Assembly: GCA_951213105.1 (NCBI GenBank)
Contig: OX578136.1
Location: 76,566,437-76,630,436, forward strand
Length of the DNA stretch: 64,000 nt
Direction: 5' to 3'
Origin: Amaurobius ferox
Taxonomy: Eukaryota > Arthropoda > Arachnida > Araneae > Amaurobiidae
Positions within the stretch are counted from its first letter, which is position 1. Every line of letters starts with the position of its first letter. Below, piece by piece: positions 60,119 to 64,000 of this stretch. The notes under the pieces were generated by a model, which saw only the letters and a list, made by a program, of their open reading frames with translations, made no database searches and was not told the origin of the DNA. Both the position numbers and the translations under genes were made by a program.

Positions 60119-61405
60119 CGCTTCACATATGTACCCGGTCACGAGAACTATGCTTTCGGCCAGCCGAATTTGAATTACTGAGGACGCTGTGACCGGTTAA
60201 TTGCTCAGTTTTGCTTTTATACATCCAATATACGTACATTGATTAAATTGCTACCATGGTAACAAAATCTGTTTTGCATATCCATTTAGAATACTCGTAT
60301 TATTTAAAGATGACATACCCTTAATTTTGAATTTTAATTATGAAAATCCGTTGAATTGAATTTAAACTATCAGCTTAATACAGCTAAGTTTTATTTTAAA
60401 ATTATTAATAACATTGAATACATGAACCATATAATATTGTGGAGTTTTATATTTTTACACATCTTTACCAAGTTAGATTTGCCGCAAGTATAAGGATTCG
60501 GAATCAACATTAAATGGTAGGTTTTCGTCAAAGTTACCCATGTGTGCTTAAAAAATAGTAAACTCTAAAAAATGTATCTAATCAACTTTAATGCGATAGC
60601 TAAAAGTAATCGACAAATTCGCAGTTTTGATTGCTTAAAAACACGTTCTTTATCCTACAAGATAACAGGTATTCTTCGTCGTACAGGGCAACTGAATGAG
60701 TGCTTATTTATTACAGTGCGAAATAGAGAATTTTTTTACAGCTGAAATGTTTTGTTTTATGTTTACCACTTAAATTTGAGAAGTTTTTCTGTATTTAATT
60801 TTATATAAAAAGAATCGCAATTAACTTTTCTAACTCTAAACTTTTTAGTTTAAACATTAAAATGCGCGACTAGTTGAAACTGGATATTGTAAATATATTG
60901 CCTGCAATACTTCAGCACTAATGATCCGTTTATATTCCAGTATTTAAGCACTTATGGTGATGATATGATTAGGTAGTTCTTCCACTTCTCCTCGCGTTAA
61001 AAGCTAATTAAAGTTTGCTAATGATTGCGCAATGGTTGTTATAATGACTAGATAATTTTTAGAAACTAGTAAATATGTGGCGAGATAAATTTCCAATCAA
61101 CATTTTTCCGGAATGTTAAGTACTGCGGCTATTCAAATATGGACTATTTATTATTGTGATCAGTTGAGTACTTGGGAGAATTTATGATACTTTTAGATGT
61201 TAGAACTAAGATGAATATATTATGAATAGGTTGATACAAGTATAATCTATATACAATTATACAAGTATAATTTACTTTCTTATTAATGTATAGAGATTAG
61301 TGATAATAGGAAAAGCAGTAACTGATATTGTCCTTGAAACAACCTATAAATAATAAACATAGTAATAGACACATAAATAAGTGAGAAATATTAAGAAAGG
61401 GAGTA
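60119..61405. other. No gene recognised
   Basis: A+T-rich, non-coding. Confidence 0.6.
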
Positions 61406-62235
61406 AAAATATCTGATATGCACAGCATATGACTTTCCCTGTATAATACTATTAATTTCCTTCTTTTACAATGAATAAATGATGTATAAGACCTACGGCA
61501 CAACGTTTTTAATGTTGAATTGTTGTACAGTTAGTATTTCGGATGACAAGATGTTCAACTATTTCAAAGTATATAATTAATTTATATTTCATGCAACTCT
61601 AAATTAACAAGTATCAATATTGATAGCATTGTCAATAAGTGATAAAATTCATATATTAAAATATTTAAATCATTAATTCGTCAATTTGGCGTCATTTTCG
61701 TTAACTTAGCGTCGCTTTTGTAATTTTAACGATATTGTCGTTAATATGGGGCGACATATCACCAAGTTGGCGATATTTCGGCGGAATAGCGCTCAAGTTC
61801 GCCAAATATATCACCAAGTGTAGTAAATAAAGGAAAGAAGAGCAGTTTTATATTCGAGAAGGTATGCTTGTCATATGACGTAATTCAAAATTTGCAAAAT
61901 ATTACCTTTCATTTAGCGTCATTTTTTTTCAATTTGGTTCATTTTCATCAATTTAAGCAATAATATCCAGATATTAAAATATTTTAATATTAATTAATCA
62001 ATTTGGCGACATTTTGATTAATTTAGCGTCATTTTTGTAACTTTAAAAATATTTTCGTCAATCTGAGGCAAAATATCGCCCACTTGGCAATGCTTCGCTT
62101 AATTAAAAGCTAAGTTAACCAAATTTATCAAGAGTTACAGACAAACAGAGAGAAGATCATTTCTTATATATAAAATACTCTTAGCAAGTTGCTAGGCATC
62201 AGTCAAAATTCAAAACTATTACATTAAGTATCTTC

Positions 62236-62279
62236 GCCTTTCTGGTAGGTCGGATGGTCTGGGTCTCAACAACAACAAC
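62236..62279 (+). mobile_element. 44-bp orphan SINE tail
   Basis: Only the last 44 bp of the SINE, from CTTTCTGGTAGGTCGGA to the CAACAACAACAAC end, between perfect 11-bp duplications TAAGTATCTTC (62225-62235, 62280-62290). Confidence 0.85.
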
Positions 62280-62291
62280 TAAGTATCTTCT

Positions 62292-62670
62292 ATACCAACG
62301 GCCGTACCGTGCTGAAAACACCGGTTCTCGTTAGATCACCGAAGTCGAGCAGCAGCGAGTTAGTACTTGGGTGGGTGACCACCTGAAAACACCGCGGGCT
62401 GTTGGCATATTTCGGGCACTGTAGCCCGGTGGTTTGCGCGCTGGATTTGCACGCTGACACAACTGCCGCCGTGTTCATGCGGAGTAGGATCACGTTAAAC
62501 ATGTGGATCCGTAAGTCCTTCCGAGAGGTTGGTGGTAAAGGAAAGAGGTTACGGTGCCTGTGGATGCCTCCCCCACTGGATTCCGGTCTAAATTGGGTGG
62601 CACTTCCAGGCTGTCCAAACGGTTACCTTACACCTTTCTGGTAGATCGGAAGGTCTGGGTCTCAACAACA
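62292..62670 (+). mobile_element. 5S rRNA-headed SINE (copy C)
   Basis: Same structure as copy B: 5S head (62295 to about 62406, with a short deletion before GTTAGTACTTGG), B-box-less tRNA remnant (GTAGCCCGGTGG), body, hairpin tail and CTCAACAACAAA end. Duplications AAGTATCTTCT (62281-62291) and AAATATCTTCT (62671-62681). The left duplication is shared with the orphan tail next door. Contains a few extra substitutions relative to copy B. Confidence 0.9.
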
Positions 62671-63585
62671 AAATATCTTCTCTCGTGAATGGAGAGAATT
62701 AGATCTACGAGAGTGAAATCAACAAATTTATCGTGCAATATTACAAATAAAAATGGAGAATATTTGAAACTAAATTATATTTTTTAAATTTTATGTGATT
62801 TTTTTTATAAACTTTTTTAATAAGTGCAATTTCGTGAGAACTGTTCGCCTGCTAACGTTCCAAAGTTCGTGTCAATTATTTTCTAATAAAAAATTACACA
62901 AGAAATGATTATTTACGTAATATTTATGCAAATTCGGATTTTTTGATGATTTTTTCAAAATTTCATTCTAAAATTTAGGGGTTCGTCCGAAAATTTGATT
63001 GCGTCCGAAATCAATACATGTCCAGTATTCACAGACTGAATTTTTTTTGTACCAAATTTATATCGAAATGATCCATTCGTTTCTGAGATATCGTCTCCTC
63101 AGACTTATGGACACACACACACAGACATCGCCTCAGAAACATTCGATTCGAGTTCAGGGATGCTTGAATCGTGCTCTAAACGTGAGTTCTTTTTTTTTTA
63201 TAGGAGAATTAAATTCAATGGCTTAATGAAATTTGTCTGAAAACAATATGAATGAAACAATTTAAAAATTTTTCAAATTTTTAAATCATGATCATCGTCG
63301 GATATATTTGCTAGTATTTACACAAATTCCATCCGCACTTATGCAACCAAATTTGTTTCAGTTTCCACCACTCCATAGTCTTGCGAAATATTTGAAACAG
63401 GAACTAGCATTTACGATCGCCGTGCGTGTGAAAACTCAAATTCAGAAATTTTTTTTTTCAGAAAAATTAAAATTTGCACCCAGACAGGTTTAAATTATTA
63501 GTTCTAGATATCTCAAGGATCTTAAATAGGCATGTGTCATTAAAAGTAATAAATTTCCTTGCCATTTGTATAATTTTTATGTTAC

Positions 63586-63802
63586 GATTGACATTAGTCA
63601 TTAATAACATTTGTCATTATTGACATTTGTTATAATTGACATTTGTCATAATTGGCATTTGTCATAATTGACATTTTTGATAATGGGCATTTTTTAAAAT
63701 TGACATTTGTCATAATTGACATTTGCTATTATCGACATTTGTCATAATTGATATTTGTTATAATTGACATTAGTTATAATTGACATTTGTCATGATTGAT
63801 GT
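63586..63802 (+). repeat. 16-bp palindromic minisatellite
   Basis: About 12 imperfect units of ATTGACATTTGTCATA; each contains the palindrome TGACA-TT-TGTCA. Confidence 0.9.
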
Positions 63803-63927
63803 TTTATAAAATAGTTCACATTTTTTTAAACATGCCTGTTTAATCGATCAGCTTATATAACAGAATGACAAATAGATCACAACAGTTATTTTATTAAAAA
63901 CTTCCTTCAGACGTATATACAATTTTA

Positions 63928-64000
63928 AAAAAAACAAGAAAGATCAATCATGCTTAAAGCATTGATTATGAAACACTTTCCAACTTCAATGCAATTTTAT
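63928..64000 (-). repeat. 72-bp inverted repeat, right arm
   Basis: Reverse complement of 58982-59053, running to the last base of the window. Either a second copy of a dispersed repeat in opposite orientation or the inner part of a longer inverted repeat. Confidence 0.9.

Larger units (their letters stand above)
61407..63185 (-). mobile_element. ACTTTCC repeat family, subfamily 2 (copy 8), interrupted
   Basis: Inverted orientation. ATCTGATATGCACAGCATAT then GACTTTCC at the left edge. TTGGCGA-rich segments at 61680-61820 and 62000-62130. Then the SINE insertions, then GGGGTTCGTCCGAAA, ACCAAATTTATATCG, an ACAC tract and GGGATGCTTGAATCGTGCTC, the mirror of the start of copies 5 and 6. The terminal hairpin is lost. 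Confidence 0.65.

Overview
Eukaryotic, almost certainly arthropod, nuclear DNA: strongly A+T-rich, with no recognisable host protein gene and no operon-like spacing. It is a nest of transposable elements of families typical of arthropods: a Jockey-type LINE, Tc1/mariner elements, a transposase fragment of the arthropod DUF4817 type, PIF/Harbinger, a Ty3/gypsy retrotransposon, a Penelope-type reverse transcriptase and 5S/tRNA-derived SINEs. The species cannot be named from this; a large-genome insect or arachnid is my guess.

Layout. 1-1039: endonuclease end of a Jockey-type LINE (minus strand), leaving the window on the left. 1400-1840: remnants of a dispersed repeat family, called here the ACTTTCC family, with a head-to-tail junction. 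2435-5606: Harbinger-like element with TTA target duplications, plus a deleted relative at 1838-2041. 5610-11050: non-coding, with several tandem arrays. 11633-12598: Penelope-type RT frame. 13495-13559: twin palindromes. 13853-15300: dead Tc1 element. 16908-17716: ACTTTCC copy. 17720-21060: non-coding with minisatellites and a strong hairpin. 21067-31069: complete Ty3/gypsy element on the minus strand, with about 910-bp LTRs, a GCACG target duplication, gag, pol and a 2.9-kb non-coding 3' region. 31265-32279: deleted mariner-like element. 33182-33469: tRNA-headed SINE. 36976-38040: tandem array of about 306 bp. 40382-42488: two ACTTTCC copies in inverted orientation. 46927-47313: 5S-headed SINE. 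48200-49665: Tc1 pseudogene split by an ACTTTCC copy. 52022-53297: another ACTTTCC copy. 59235-60114: MITE with TTAA target sites. 61407-63185: ACTTTCC copy carrying a 5S-headed SINE. 63586-63802: palindromic 16-bp minisatellite.

The most unusual content is a set of about 60-bp inserts (13257-13317, 38288-38346, 44916-44976, 31517-31576, and a truncated one near 31589-31628). Most are flanked by their own 12-15-bp target duplications. They match only the 3'-terminal domain of the window's SINEs and fold into a hairpin whose stem covaries between copies. The SINEs themselves come with either a tRNA head or a 5S rRNA head on one shared body, and both 5S-headed copies have lost the tRNA B box. 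In the gypsy element the last gag codons form a T TTA AAC slippery site directly before the gag stop, with pol open in the -1 frame. Nothing here supports a host pathway; the relationships are those of elements parasitising, truncating and inserting into one another.
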